The notes beneath the pieces were generated by a model. It was not told the DNA's origin. It saw nothing but the letters and a program-made list of their open reading frames with translations, and did no database searches. From Porphyromonas canoris (GTDB taxonomy: Bacteria > Bacteroidota > Bacteroidia > Bacteroidales > Porphyromonadaceae), in contig NZ_JQZV01000001.1 in NCBI RefSeq assembly GCF_000769115.1, positions 1-64,000 on the forward strand: a stretch of 64,000 nucleotides of DNA, written 5' to 3'. This document shows, in pieces, positions 24,864 through 33,852 of the stretch (its first letter is position 1; every line of letters starts with the position of its first letter). Position numbers and translations under genes: made by a program.

Positions 24864-26570
24864 TTATCTGAGAATGGACTTGAAGAACGGATTAGCCGCA
24901 TATTTAGAGAACTCACGATCCATTGCGATTGTCTTCACGATGGAAGGATCAAGCTTGACAGCTTCCTTAAGAGCCTCTTCCACAACAGAAGCATTATCTG
25001 TACGAGCAGCAACAAGAGCTTTCAAGTAGAAAGTCTTTGCATCCGGATTGGAAATCTTAGCGATAAGTTCGGCTGCTTTATTGTAGTCGTTTGCAAGGAT
25101 TTGAGCTACCACTGCATTGTTTGTAGCGTATCCCGAAAGTGTTTTGGCAGCTTCGGCATATTTACCTTGACGGATCTGCATCAATCCCATCACTTCTGCC
25201 ATTTCTGGTACATTGGTTGCCGCGCTGAACAAGCTGTTTGCCTGATCCACGTTTCCGCTTCTCAAAGCAAGAAGACCGGTGTTAAGCTGAGCTTCTGCAA
25301 GATCTTTTCCATTCACTTTAGCCACTGCCAATGCTCTGTTGAAGTATTCCGCAGCATTTGCATACTCTTTAGAAGCATACAGGATAGTACCTATATTGTT
25401 CCATGCACGAGCATCATTAGGGAAAAGTTCCGTTGCTTTCTTGTAGATATTCATCTTTTCAGCAGTAGTCGGAACAAGAGTAGCAGAGTAAAGCAACTCT
25501 TCCACATTCAAAGCAGCCGGATTCTTTTGAGAAAGAGAAAGGATCTCCTCATCGCTCTTTCCGATAATCTCAACATTCGCTATCAAGCGAGAACGGCGAA
25601 GTTGAGGCAGGATATCGTCTGCAAGTTGGCGGAACACAGCAGAAATATTCTTGATTTCCTGTTCGCGCTGGATAGGATCTGTGTACATCGCAAGAACACG
25701 AAGGACAAGATCTTTATCCTGAATTTCGCTCTTCTCTACGAGTTCCTTAAAGCCTTCCCAGTCTTCAGCCGTATAGTGAGCAGCTACCGGAGCATTGATG
25801 CGTTGCTTCTTCAACTCTCTGTTAAGGTAGTTGGTCGTATTTTTCTCACGTTGACCCGCAAGTCTTTCGTTCAAATCGAAAGCTCCATCAGGAGAAGCGT
25901 AAGCACGTACCTCTACATTTACATTCTTGTTTGCTGCATCATTGGCATTCTTTACGATGCTCTTCCACTCCTTCATTTCCGCTTTTGCCAACTCCGTAGG
26001 GCGAAGACCGGCTTGTTGGATAAGGAAGAGAATGTTTGCATTATGCGCTTCCTTGATGATGCGTTGGAATCCATCGGGAGCGATGGCAGGAGTAACATAC
26101 TCCGTAGAAGCCAATGCTTCTGTTGCTATAATGCCTTCGCCCACTTTTACATCCGGAAGACGCACCTCTTTCTTGCCTACCTTTGCACGGAATGTAAGGA
26201 AAAGATCACTCTTTTGCATCTCCGGCTTGTAGTCAAATTCCGTATGGAACACCACTCTTTCCGCAGAAGCGTAAGGCACTACGGTAGCATTGCCACGCAC
26301 CTTTTCACCTTGATAGGCTACGGGTGCCGCCGCCATCTCTCCTCCTTGATACCTTAATACAGGAATGATGCTCACTTGTGCTTTCTTCGCAAACCATTTC
26401 TTTGGGAAAGAGATATTAACCTGAGCAGGTACCTTTCCGGCTGTCAGTTCCAGTGGTTGTGGATCCACATTGACGTACTGAGCTTGAAGAGGCTTTAGCT
26501 TCGCACACGATGAAGCCAAAAGAGATACTACGGCAAGAGTAGTAACAGATAGAATAATTCTTTTTGTCAT
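24864..26570 (-). CDS. Outer-membrane lipoprotein with OmpA-like and TPR regions
   Basis: The 568-residue protein has a lipobox LLASSC (Cys22). An N-terminal beta-rich domain (about 25-150) is followed by a region with VEVRAYASPDG..NERLAGQRE resembling OmpA-type peptidoglycan-binding repeats (about 180-330). Three or four TPR-like helix pairs then occupy about 370-550 (for example ARAWNNIGTILYASKEYANAAEYFNRAL). Similar lipoproteins occur across Bacteroidota, and a role in envelope integrity is inferred. It is transcribed alone from a -7 box at 26642. Confidence 0.8.
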   Translation of the reverse strand: MTKRIILSVTTLAVVSLLASSCAKLKPLQAQYVNVDPQPLELTAGKVPAQVNISFPKKWFAKKAQVSIIPVLRYQGGEMAAAPVAYQGEKVRGNATVVPYASAERVVFHTEFDYKPEMQKSDLFLTFRAKVGKKEVRLPDVKVGEGIIATEALASTEYVTPAIAPDGFQRIIKEAHNANILFLIQQAGLRPTELAKAEMKEWKSIVKNANDAANKNVNVEVRAYASPDGAFDLNERLAGQREKNTTNYLNRELKKQRINAPVAAHYTAEDWEGFKELVEKSEIQDKDLVLRVLAMYTDPIQREQEIKNISAVFRQLADDILPQLRRSRLIANVEIIGKSDEEILSLSQKNPAALNVEELLYSATLVPTTAEKMNIYKKATELFPNDARAWNNIGTILYASKEYANAAEYFNRALAVAKVNGKDLAEAQLNTGLLALRSGNVDQANSLFSAATNVPEMAEVMGLMQIRQGKYAEAAKTLSGYATNNAVVAQILANDYNKAAELIAKISNPDAKTFYLKALVAARTDNASVVEEALKEAVKLDPSIVKTIAMDREFSKYAANPFFKSILR

Positions 26571-26641
26571 ATCAATTTACTGTGTTAGATAAATTTCGAT
26601 CATGGTACTGCTGTATTCCGATAGGAACGAACACAACAAGA

Positions 26642-26649
26642 CAAAGATA
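26642..26649 (-). promoter_or_regulatory. -7 box for the OmpA/TPR lipoprotein
   Basis: The minus strand reads TATCTTTG, 71 bases before the start codon; the -33 match is poor. Confidence 0.5.
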
Positions 26650-26687
26650 GCGTATTTTTATGATTTTCTTTACATTCACTTTGGCAA

Positions 26688-26720
26688 ACAAAGAAAGAGC
26701 TGCTCTTGTCAGAGCAGCTC
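26688..26720 (-). terminator. Intrinsic terminator of the EF-G paralogue
   Basis: On the minus strand GAGCTGCTCT and AGAGCAGCTC pair perfectly around GACA and are followed by TTTCTTTG. It starts 28 bases after the stop. Confidence 0.85.
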
Positions 26721-26747
26721 CCTCTCAAAAATCATAGCAAACTTCTA

Positions 26748-28907
26748 TTATTCGTCTTTTTCCTTCTCTGCAGCATAATCTGCAAGAAGTTTTTCTTGTA
26801 CATCTGTCGGAACAAGCTCATATCCTGAGAACTTCATCGTGAAGCTTGCACGTCCTCCGGTTATGGAGCTTAAAGATGTAGAGTAGCTGGAAAGCTCTTT
26901 AAGAGGAACTTTCGCCTGGATCTTTTCATATCCGGCAGCACTGTTCATACCCATGATAATGGCTCTTCGTGTCTGAAGATCACTCATAACATCCCCCATA
27001 TAGTCCGCCGGAACAGAGACCGTAACGTCATAGATCGGCTCCAATACCTTCGGGTTGGCATTGCGGAACGCTTCACTGAATGCGTTACGTCCTGCAAGCA
27101 TAAAGGATATTTCGTTACTATCCACCGGGTGCATCTTTCCATCATATACCACGACCCTTACATCGCGCGCATAAGAACCGGTAAGAGGACCTTGCTCCAA
27201 GCGAGACATAATACCCTTTAATATGGCAGGAAGGAATCGGGCATCTATGGCTCCTCCGACAATAGAGTTCACAAAGACGAGCTTTCCACCCCAGTCCAAA
27301 GAGATCTCTTGAGTATCTCTTGCTGTGATCTTAAACTCTTGACCGCCGAACTTATAGCTTTGAGGCAGAGGGGTTCCCTCTTCGTATGGTTCTACGATAA
27401 GATGCACTTCGCCAAACTGACCTGCTCCACCCGACTGTTTCTTGTGTCTGTAGTCTGCGCGAGCGGCTTTGGTGATGGTTTCTCTGTATGGAATCTTTGG
27501 TTCATAAAATTCTACCGGAATTTTGTCGTTGTTTTCAAGTCTCCACTTCAATGTTCTCAAGTGGAACTCTCCCTGTCCGTGCACGATAAGTTGCTTCAAC
27601 TCTTTGGACTGTTCTACTATCCATGTCGGATCTTCAGAGTGCATACGAGTGAGCGCTTCCGAAAGTTTTTCCGCATCGCTGCTGTTCACAGCCTTGATTG
27701 CTCTGCGATACTTCGGCTCCGGATACTGAACTTCGGGATAGGTATAAGAGCAGCCCTTTTCGTTCAAGCTGTGTCCCACTTTCACGTCTTTCAGTTTAAC
27801 GGTAGCACCAATATCTCCGGCTTTCATCTCTGCCACTTTCTCGCGGGTTGCTCCTGCTGCCACATAAAGCTGAGTGATGCGTTCTTTGCTCTCTTTATTT
27901 GCGTTGATGAGGTCATCGCCCTCTTTCACCGTACCGCTCATCACCTTGAAGTAGTCCACTTCTCCGATATGAGGCTCTATGGCACTCTTGAAAAACAGAA
28001 GGCTTACAGGGCCTGAAGAGTCTGCTTTTACCTCTTCACCTTCATTGGTAATAGCTGGTTCCATCTTGTCTGTACATGGAACGATATTTCCAAGAAACTC
28101 CAAAGTACGTCTCACGCACATATCTTTAAGAGCACTTACACAGAATATCGGGAAGATGCTGCGAGATACAAGCCCCAGTCTGATACCTTCTCTCATCTCC
28201 TCTTCCGATAGTGTGCCTTGATCGAAGAACTTCTCCATCAACGCATCATCGTTTTCTGCTGCTGCTTCCACCAATGCCTGGTGATAAGCCATAGCCTTTT
28301 CCTGCTCCTGTTCGGGTATGTCGAGCACATCGGGTACACCGCCTTCCGGTTTCCAGCGGTACATTTTCATCTTAAGGACGTCCACGATCTCGTTAAAGCC
28401 TGTACCCACGGTTACCGGATATTGTACCGGAACGGCTTTGGAGCCGTATCTTTCTTGCAGCTGGGCTACGCTGTTATCGAAGTCGGCTTTTTCATGATCA
28501 AGCTGATTGATGATGAAGATCACCGGTTTCTTAAACTGCTCTGTATAACGGAACTGATTGATCAGCCCCACTTCTATACCGTACTGAGCATTTACGACCA
28601 TCAGAGCCGTATCTGTAACACTAAGAGAAGAAACCGCTGCACCTACGAAGTCATCGGATCCGGGGCAGTCGAGAAAGTTGAGCTTTCTACCTTGCCATTC
28701 TACTGAAAACAGCGTAGAGAACACAGAATATCCATAGTCTTTTTCTACCGGGAAGTAGTCCGAAACAGTATTTCCTGCTTCCACTGTTCCTCTACGCTTA
28801 ATGACACCGCCTTCAAATAGCATTGCTTCCGCAAGCGTGGTTTTACCTGAGCCTGAACTGCCCAGTATAGAGATATTTTTAATCTCTTCGGTTTGGTACA
28901 CTTTCAT
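26748..28907 (-). CDS. EF-G paralogue with altered GTPase motifs (EF-G2 type)
   Basis: The 719-residue protein has the full EF-G domain order, but its GTPase motifs depart from the translocase. G1 is GSSGSGKT (16-23). Switch I lacks RGITI and reads YGYSV. G3 is DCPGS (80-84), with Ser84 where the catalytic histidine of DxxGH should be. G4 is NQLD instead of NKxD. In Bacteroides thetaiotaomicron a second EF-G described as lacking GTPase activity supports translation under starvation, and this gene is the likely counterpart (inference). It forms a single-gene unit. Confidence 0.88.
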   Translation of the reverse strand: MKVYQTEEIKNISILGSSGSGKTTLAEAMLFEGGVIKRRGTVEAGNTVSDYFPVEKDYGYSVFSTLFSVEWQGRKLNFLDCPGSDDFVGAAVSSLSVTDTALMVVNAQYGIEVGLINQFRYTEQFKKPVIFIINQLDHEKADFDNSVAQLQERYGSKAVPVQYPVTVGTGFNEIVDVLKMKMYRWKPEGGVPDVLDIPEQEQEKAMAYHQALVEAAAENDDALMEKFFDQGTLSEEEMREGIRLGLVSRSIFPIFCVSALKDMCVRRTLEFLGNIVPCTDKMEPAITNEGEEVKADSSGPVSLLFFKSAIEPHIGEVDYFKVMSGTVKEGDDLINANKESKERITQLYVAAGATREKVAEMKAGDIGATVKLKDVKVGHSLNEKGCSYTYPEVQYPEPKYRRAIKAVNSSDAEKLSEALTRMHSEDPTWIVEQSKELKQLIVHGQGEFHLRTLKWRLENNDKIPVEFYEPKIPYRETITKAARADYRHKKQSGGAGQFGEVHLIVEPYEEGTPLPQSYKFGGQEFKITARDTQEISLDWGGKLVFVNSIVGGAIDARFLPAILKGIMSRLEQGPLTGSYARDVRVVVYDGKMHPVDSNEISFMLAGRNAFSEAFRNANPKVLEPIYDVTVSVPADYMGDVMSDLQTRRAIIMGMNSAAGYEKIQAKVPLKELSSYSTSLSSITGGRASFTMKFSGYELVPTDVQEKLLADYAAEKEKDE

Positions 28908-29294
28908 AACGTCCTTATGTAAGATGGTTTGAAATTATAATAGCTTATTTTATATGTCTCAGAGCCAAAATACCTTCTTCTGTCGGGCAAAGCTCTGCGA
29001 CTTTCTCCGAAAATTAGTACTAATATTTCAGAAAAACAACATTTTGTCCGTTTTTGTACCGATGGAGAGATTATTGCTTCGTATCAAAGAGACAGACTCC
29101 TCTATTACAATAAGTTAGAGAGACATACCTGCTTTTCGGTAATTCTCTTGCTCCACACCGCCGGAAGCCTTCCGGAAAGAAAGCGATAGCCCGAAAGAGC
29201 CACGATAAGACGGCTTGAACTCTTTTGATGAAGCCGTTCAAAAGTTCTTCCGAACCTGTCTGTTTCTTCCTCTGAACGCATTAAAATTTACAAA
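28908..29294. other. Intergenic region with candidate alternative hairpins
   Basis: No gene is supported. CCGGAAG..TTCCGG forms a small palindrome at 29161-29175. ACGGCTT/AAGCCGT (29210-29237) can pair, but part of it can also pair as GAACTCTTTTGA with TTCAAAAGTTC (to about 29247), so two structures would exclude each other. Confidence 0.35.
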
Positions 29295-29378
29295 TCAAGG
29301 GCTGAGTTTTGAAAGTCATGCTTTGAGATGCAGAACTCAAGTTTTGATTTGCAAACATCAAGCCTTGATTTCAAGATT
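29295..29378. repeat. Four phased 21-bp direct repeats, locus B
   Basis: Units start at 29295, 29316, 29337 and 29358. The best-conserved units read TCAAGTTTTGATTTGCA and TCAAGCCTTGATTTCAA. Copy number, period and flanks match locus A at 18830-18913. The array is about 200 bases upstream of the GH92 gene. Confidence 0.7.
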
Positions 29379-29575
29379 CATAAAGCTTCAATCCTCTTTT
29401 TTAACACGATAAAAAGAACTCTTGAACAGCTTAAAAGCAAATTGCATACACATCCTTAAATATGGGATAAGGCTGTAAGCATTTGTAACCGGCTTACTCA
29501 CAGAGAAATTAGTAGAACTTGGATATTGCTTTTTTCGTCAAACTCCTCTACCTTTAGGGGAGATATTTTACAGAC

Positions 29576-31909
29576 ATGAATCATTCCAAAGCGTTTTTTG
29601 CCACTCTGGCACTTCTCCTTTTCCACATGGCCGGTTACGATCTTTCGGCACAATCTCCCGTAGACTATGTATCTCCCCTCATCGGGACACAGAGTAGTTT
29701 TGAACTCAGTTCGGGGAACACCTATCCGGTTATAGGCAGACCTTGGGGCATGAACAGCTGGACACCGATGACCGGGAAGCCCGGAGACGGCTGGCAGTAC
29801 ACCTATACGGCTCACAAGATAAGAGGCTTCAAGCAGACCCATCAACCCAGTCCCTGGATCAACGACTACGGGCAGTTTTTCATCATGCCCCTGATGGCTC
29901 CTCCTGCTCCACACGGAGAGGGGGCGGAAGATATGAAGAAGTGGTACTCGCTTTTCGATACCGAGCATTCCGCCTCATGGTTTTCGCACAAGGCAGAGAG
30001 CGTTACACCCTATTATTATAGCGTATATCTTGCCTCCCATGACACCTTTGTGGAGCTGACCCCAACGGAACGAGCCGTGATATTCAGAGTAGCTTATCCG
30101 AAAAAGAGCAGGGCAGAACAGCTCCGTTGGTTGCTGCTGGATGCTTTCGACTCCGGCTCTCACATAGAGCAGAAAGATGCTTACACGCTGCAAGGAATCT
30201 CACGAAAAAACAGCGGAGGCGTACCCGAAAATTTTGCCTGCCACTTTACCTTGAAGTTTTCCACACCGATAAAGGGCCTCCACAAGATAGATCCGGATGT
30301 TGCGGGACATGCCAGAGTGGCTGTGGAGATAGAGTCTCCGGAGGTGGAGATCCGGATAGCCTCCTCGTTCATCAGCGCACGACAGGCAGAGCAGAACCTT
30401 TTGGAGGTGGCAGACAAGAGCTTCGAGCAGGTGCGAGACAGTGGCAGAGCGGAGTGGAACAGGTTATTGGGCCGCATAGAGATAGAGGGCGGCAGCACCG
30501 ACCAACGGCGCACATTTTACTCCGCACTCTACCGCTCTCTCCTCTTTCCGCGAAGATTTTACGAGATAGACCCGAAAGGAAAGATCGTCCATTACAGTCC
30601 GTTCAACGGACAGGTGCTTCCGGGCTATCTCTACACCGATACCGGCTTTTGGGATACATTCCGTTCTCTCTTTCCGCTACTTAATCTCCTCTATCCGGAA
30701 GAGAATATCAAGATGCAGGAGGGACTGCTCAACAGCTATCGCGAAAGCGGTTTCTTTCCGGAGTGGGCAAGTCCCGGACATAGAGACTGCATGGTGGGCA
30801 ACAACTCTGCATCCGTCCTTGCCGATGCCTATCTCAAGGGAGTCATGGTGAAAGATACCGCCACACTCCGAGCCGGACTGCTACACGGCGCCAATGCAGT
30901 GCATCCATCCGTGTCGTCCACAGGGCGCAAAGGTTGGGAAGCATACAATGAGCTGGGATACGTGCCGTGCGATATTGGGATAAAGGAGAGTGCCGCACGC
31001 ACGCTGGAATATGCGTACAATGACTGGTGTATATGGCAGCTGGGAAGAAAACTAAAGTGGGAAGCGTCTCTTCTGAACACGTTGGCACAGAGAGCCATGA
31101 ACTATCGCAATCTGTTCGATCCCGAAACATCCCTCATGAGAGGCAGAAAAAGCGATGGCACTTTTCAGACACCGTTCTCTCCTTTGAAGTGGGGAGACGC
31201 TTTCACGGAAGGAAATGCGTGGCACTATACATGGTCTGTGTTTCATGATCCGAAAGGTCTCGCCTCTCTGATGGGCGGAGACAGGAAAATGAGTCTTATG
31301 CTCGACTCCGTGTTCTCTACGCCTCCCGTCTTCGATGAGAGCTATTATGGCTTTGTGATTCATGAGATTCGAGAGATGCAGATAGCCAATATGGGCAACT
31401 ATGCGCACGGTAATCAGCCCATACAACACATGATATATCTCTACAACTATATAGGCGAACCGTGGAAGGCGCAAAGCCGTTTGCGTGAAGTGATGGATAA
31501 GCTTTACAAGCCCACACCGGACGGTTACTGCGGTGATGAAGACAATGGTCAGACTTCTGCCTGGTACGTTTTCTCCGCACTCGGATTCTATCCGGTTGCT
31601 CCTGCATCCGAGCAATACGTATTGGGCTCTCCGATTTTCCCGAAAGTGAAAATCGCTCTTCCCAATGGCAGGAGACTGCTTCTGAATGCAAAAGGCAACA
31701 CGTCCGACACTCCTTATATATATGGTATGACGGTGGACGGGAAAGTATGGAACAAAAACTTCCTGACCTATTCGCAGCTGCTGAAAGGCGGTGAGATCTC
31801 TTTCGAGATGAGCAACAAACCCAACAGAGAAAGAGGAATAACGGAAGAGGACAAGCCTTACTCCTTCTCGAACGAATACGGAAGAGCCGTAAGCGGAAAC
31901 AAGCTATGA
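29576..31909 (+). CDS. Glycoside hydrolase family 92 (alpha-mannosidase type)
   Basis: The 777-residue secreted enzyme has a signal peptide (about 1-25) and then the GH92 opening VDYVSPLIGTQSSFELSSGNTYPVIGRP (27-54). The C-terminal catalytic block contains YAHGNQPIQHMIYLYNYIGEPWK and GDEDNGQTSAWYVFSALGFYPV, where the conserved acidic residues of the calcium-dependent mannosidases sit. GH92 enzymes trim alpha-mannose from host N-glycans. The usual GNEP is GNQP here. No transporter lies beside it, and its promoter is not obvious. Confidence 0.93.
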   Translation: MNHSKAFFATLALLLFHMAGYDLSAQSPVDYVSPLIGTQSSFELSSGNTYPVIGRPWGMNSWTPMTGKPGDGWQYTYTAHKIRGFKQTHQPSPWINDYGQFFIMPLMAPPAPHGEGAEDMKKWYSLFDTEHSASWFSHKAESVTPYYYSVYLASHDTFVELTPTERAVIFRVAYPKKSRAEQLRWLLLDAFDSGSHIEQKDAYTLQGISRKNSGGVPENFACHFTLKFSTPIKGLHKIDPDVAGHARVAVEIESPEVEIRIASSFISARQAEQNLLEVADKSFEQVRDSGRAEWNRLLGRIEIEGGSTDQRRTFYSALYRSLLFPRRFYEIDPKGKIVHYSPFNGQVLPGYLYTDTGFWDTFRSLFPLLNLLYPEENIKMQEGLLNSYRESGFFPEWASPGHRDCMVGNNSASVLADAYLKGVMVKDTATLRAGLLHGANAVHPSVSSTGRKGWEAYNELGYVPCDIGIKESAARTLEYAYNDWCIWQLGRKLKWEASLLNTLAQRAMNYRNLFDPETSLMRGRKSDGTFQTPFSPLKWGDAFTEGNAWHYTWSVFHDPKGLASLMGGDRKMSLMLDSVFSTPPVFDESYYGFVIHEIREMQIANMGNYAHGNQPIQHMIYLYNYIGEPWKAQSRLREVMDKLYKPTPDGYCGDEDNGQTSAWYVFSALGFYPVAPASEQYVLGSPIFPKVKIALPNGRRLLLNAKGNTSDTPYIYGMTVDGKVWNKNFLTYSQLLKGGEISFEMSNKPNRERGITEEDKPYSFSNEYGRAVSGNKL

Positions 31910-31920
31910 GAAAAATGGCG

Positions 31921-31928
31921 TATCTTTG
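31921..31928 (+). promoter_or_regulatory. -7 box for kdsD and the glycosyltransferase
   Basis: TATCTTTG lies 12 bases after the GH92 stop and 37 bases before the ATG at 31965. It overlaps an in-frame TTG at 31926, which is therefore not the start. Confidence 0.55.
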
Positions 31929-31964
31929 ACTCCTGTTAATAAATGCAATAGAAGAATAACCGCT

Positions 31965-32579
31965 ATGCTTACAATAGAAAACCTTTCCGAGATACTCGAA
32001 CAGGAAGCTCGTGCCGTACGAAACATTCCTTTAGGTTCGTGCTATCAGGAGGCAATAGATCTTATACTTAAACATGTGCATACCAATGGAGGTAAGCTGG
32101 TTACGTCCGGTATGGGTAAGGCAGGACAGATTGCGGCAAACATGGCTACGACATTCAGCAGCACCGGTACTCCCGCCTTTTTTCTGCATCCGAGCGAAGC
32201 ACAGCATGGGGATCTTGGAATAGTCTGCCCAAATGACCTGATGCTTCTTATCTCCAACTCCGGCAAGACAAGAGAGATACTCGAACTTGTGGAGCTGTCT
32301 CGCAGACTTGTTCCGGGTATTCCGTATATCTGTATTACAAGCGATACGGAGAGCGTATTGGCTCAAAATGCCAACATCGTCCTCCATACGGGATCACCCA
32401 AAGAGGTCTGTCCGCTCGGACTGACCCCTACGACCAGCACAACAGTAATGACCGTCATGGGCGATCTTCTCGTTGTGGGCGTGATGGAAGCCATCGGATT
32501 TTCATACTCGGAGTATTCCAAGCGTCATCATGGCGGCTATCTGGGATCGAAGAGCAGGGCTAAAAGCGAAGAGCTGTAA
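31965..32579 (+). CDS. kdsD: D-arabinose 5-phosphate isomerase, SIS domain only
   Basis: The 204-residue cytoplasmic enzyme converts ribulose 5-phosphate to arabinose 5-phosphate, the first committed step to Kdo for lipopolysaccharide. SIS-family blocks are SGMGKAGQIAANMATTFSST, HPSEAQHGDLG and SNSGKTREILELV, with the active-site histidine in the HGDLG block. The tandem CBS domains of enterobacterial KdsD are absent, as in other single-domain Bacteroidota forms. A glycosyltransferase gene follows after 15 bases. Confidence 0.88.
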   Translation: MLTIENLSEILEQEARAVRNIPLGSCYQEAIDLILKHVHTNGGKLVTSGMGKAGQIAANMATTFSSTGTPAFFLHPSEAQHGDLGIVCPNDLMLLISNSGKTREILELVELSRRLVPGIPYICITSDTESVLAQNANIVLHTGSPKEVCPLGLTPTTSTTVMTVMGDLLVVGVMEAIGFSYSEYSKRHHGGYLGSKSRAKSEEL

Positions 32580-32594
32580 CGACGCTTCAAGACC

Positions 32595-33779
32595 GTGAAT
32601 ATCCTCATCGTAAATACGCATCTCTCAGGTGGTGGAGCGGCAATAGCTGCACGCCGTCTGAGAGATGCTCTTTCTATGATGCCGGATGTGGATGTGGCAT
32701 TTCTCTTTTTGGAGAAAAAAAGCGTTGCAGACCGGTTCAACTTTATGGCGGAACGCGCAGAGATCTATCTGCATAACGGTTTCCGCAGAGATAAGATCTT
32801 CCATATCTCCACGGCTTCATGGGGTAGAGACATTTCGTTGCACCCATTGGTGAAGTGGGCGGATGTAATTCATCTGCACTGGATAAACCATGGGATGCTC
32901 TCCCTGAAAGGATTGGAACGGCTCGCGAGTACGGGGAAGCCGCTCTTTTGGACCACTCACGATATGTGGCCATTCACGGCAGTGTCTCCCCATTTATCCG
33001 ATCCGAACAGCTACGAATCGCCTTGGAGCGGCAAGGAGAACTCTCTTGTGAATCGTGTATGGCGCCGGAAGCAGAGGATATACCCCGTTCTCCGCCCCTC
33101 TTTTATCTGTTGCAGCGAATGGATTGCCGGGAAAGCAAGAGCTTCCGAACTCACAAAAGGTCTCGACATAACCACCATACCGAATGCGATAGACACGGAC
33201 AGCTTCTCCCCTCCTGCCTCTTTCTCTTTGGAGCAGAAGCGTATAGTGGTGGGCGCAGTGCAGACAGACGATCCCCGAAAAGGGTTCGACGAACTGCTCT
33301 CCGCTCTTCATAGCCTGCCCTTGAAGGAGATGAACGTGGTGGTAGATGTTTTTGGAAAGCTCTCTCCTCACGCTTCCGCTCTTCTGGAAACCCTTCCGGT
33401 GGTTCTTCATGGATACATCGGCTCGGAAGAGGAGATGATCAAGCTTTACCGTTTTGCCTGTATGCTGGTGGTTCCGTCTCTGTTTGAGAATCTCCCCTGC
33501 ACTATCATGGAGAGCCTGAGTTGCGGTACACCTGTTGTGGCATTCGAGACCGGAGGAATACCCGAAATGATACAGCCGGGAAAGAATGGCTTTTTGGCAG
33601 AGTATGCCAACCCTTCGGATCTGGCAAAGAAGATAGAACAGATGCTTCTGCTGCCACCTTCGGAGTATCTGGCAATGCGTTCCGCCGCAAGAGAGAAAGC
33701 CGTATCGTGCTACTCTTACACAAAGGTCGCCGAACAACACTTACGGCTCTATGCCTCCCGACTGCAAGGGCAGAGCTGA
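32595..33779 (+). CDS. Family 4 glycosyltransferase
   Basis: The 394-residue GT-B enzyme begins with a GTG codon (MNILIVNTHLSGGGAAIAARRL), the usual opening of GT4 enzymes with a glycine-rich loop. The C-terminal nucleotide-sugar domain has VPSLFENLPCTIMESLSCGTPVVAFETGG, with the E-x7-E pair. The donor and acceptor are unknown; pairing with kdsD suggests lipopolysaccharide or another envelope glycan. It lies in one unit with kdsD. Confidence 0.88.
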   Translation: MNILIVNTHLSGGGAAIAARRLRDALSMMPDVDVAFLFLEKKSVADRFNFMAERAEIYLHNGFRRDKIFHISTASWGRDISLHPLVKWADVIHLHWINHGMLSLKGLERLASTGKPLFWTTHDMWPFTAVSPHLSDPNSYESPWSGKENSLVNRVWRRKQRIYPVLRPSFICCSEWIAGKARASELTKGLDITTIPNAIDTDSFSPPASFSLEQKRIVVGAVQTDDPRKGFDELLSALHSLPLKEMNVVVDVFGKLSPHASALLETLPVVLHGYIGSEEEMIKLYRFACMLVVPSLFENLPCTIMESLSCGTPVVAFETGGIPEMIQPGKNGFLAEYANPSDLAKKIEQMLLLPPSEYLAMRSAAREKAVSCYSYTKVAEQHLRLYASRLQGQS

Positions 33780-33790
33780 ACGAGTGTCAT

Positions 33791-33821
33791 ATTGCAGAGT
33801 ATGGCTAATTGACTAATTTTG
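33791..33821 (+). promoter_or_regulatory. Promoter of uraA-truA-coaD
   Basis: ATTG (33791-33794), a 19-base spacer and TAATTTTG (33814-33821) fit the consensus with one mismatch in the -33 box. Confidence 0.6.
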
Positions 33822-33852
33822 TAAACATCTATATTAAAAACCTGTAAACAGA

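Noticed and set aside
24798-26357. Long open frame (519 codons) antisense to the TPR/OmpA lipoprotein gene
   Set aside because: It is an exact shadow of a well-supported gene with a signal peptide and TPR repeats. Its predicted protein has no domain and is rich in Cys, Ser and Arg, as expected from a complement.
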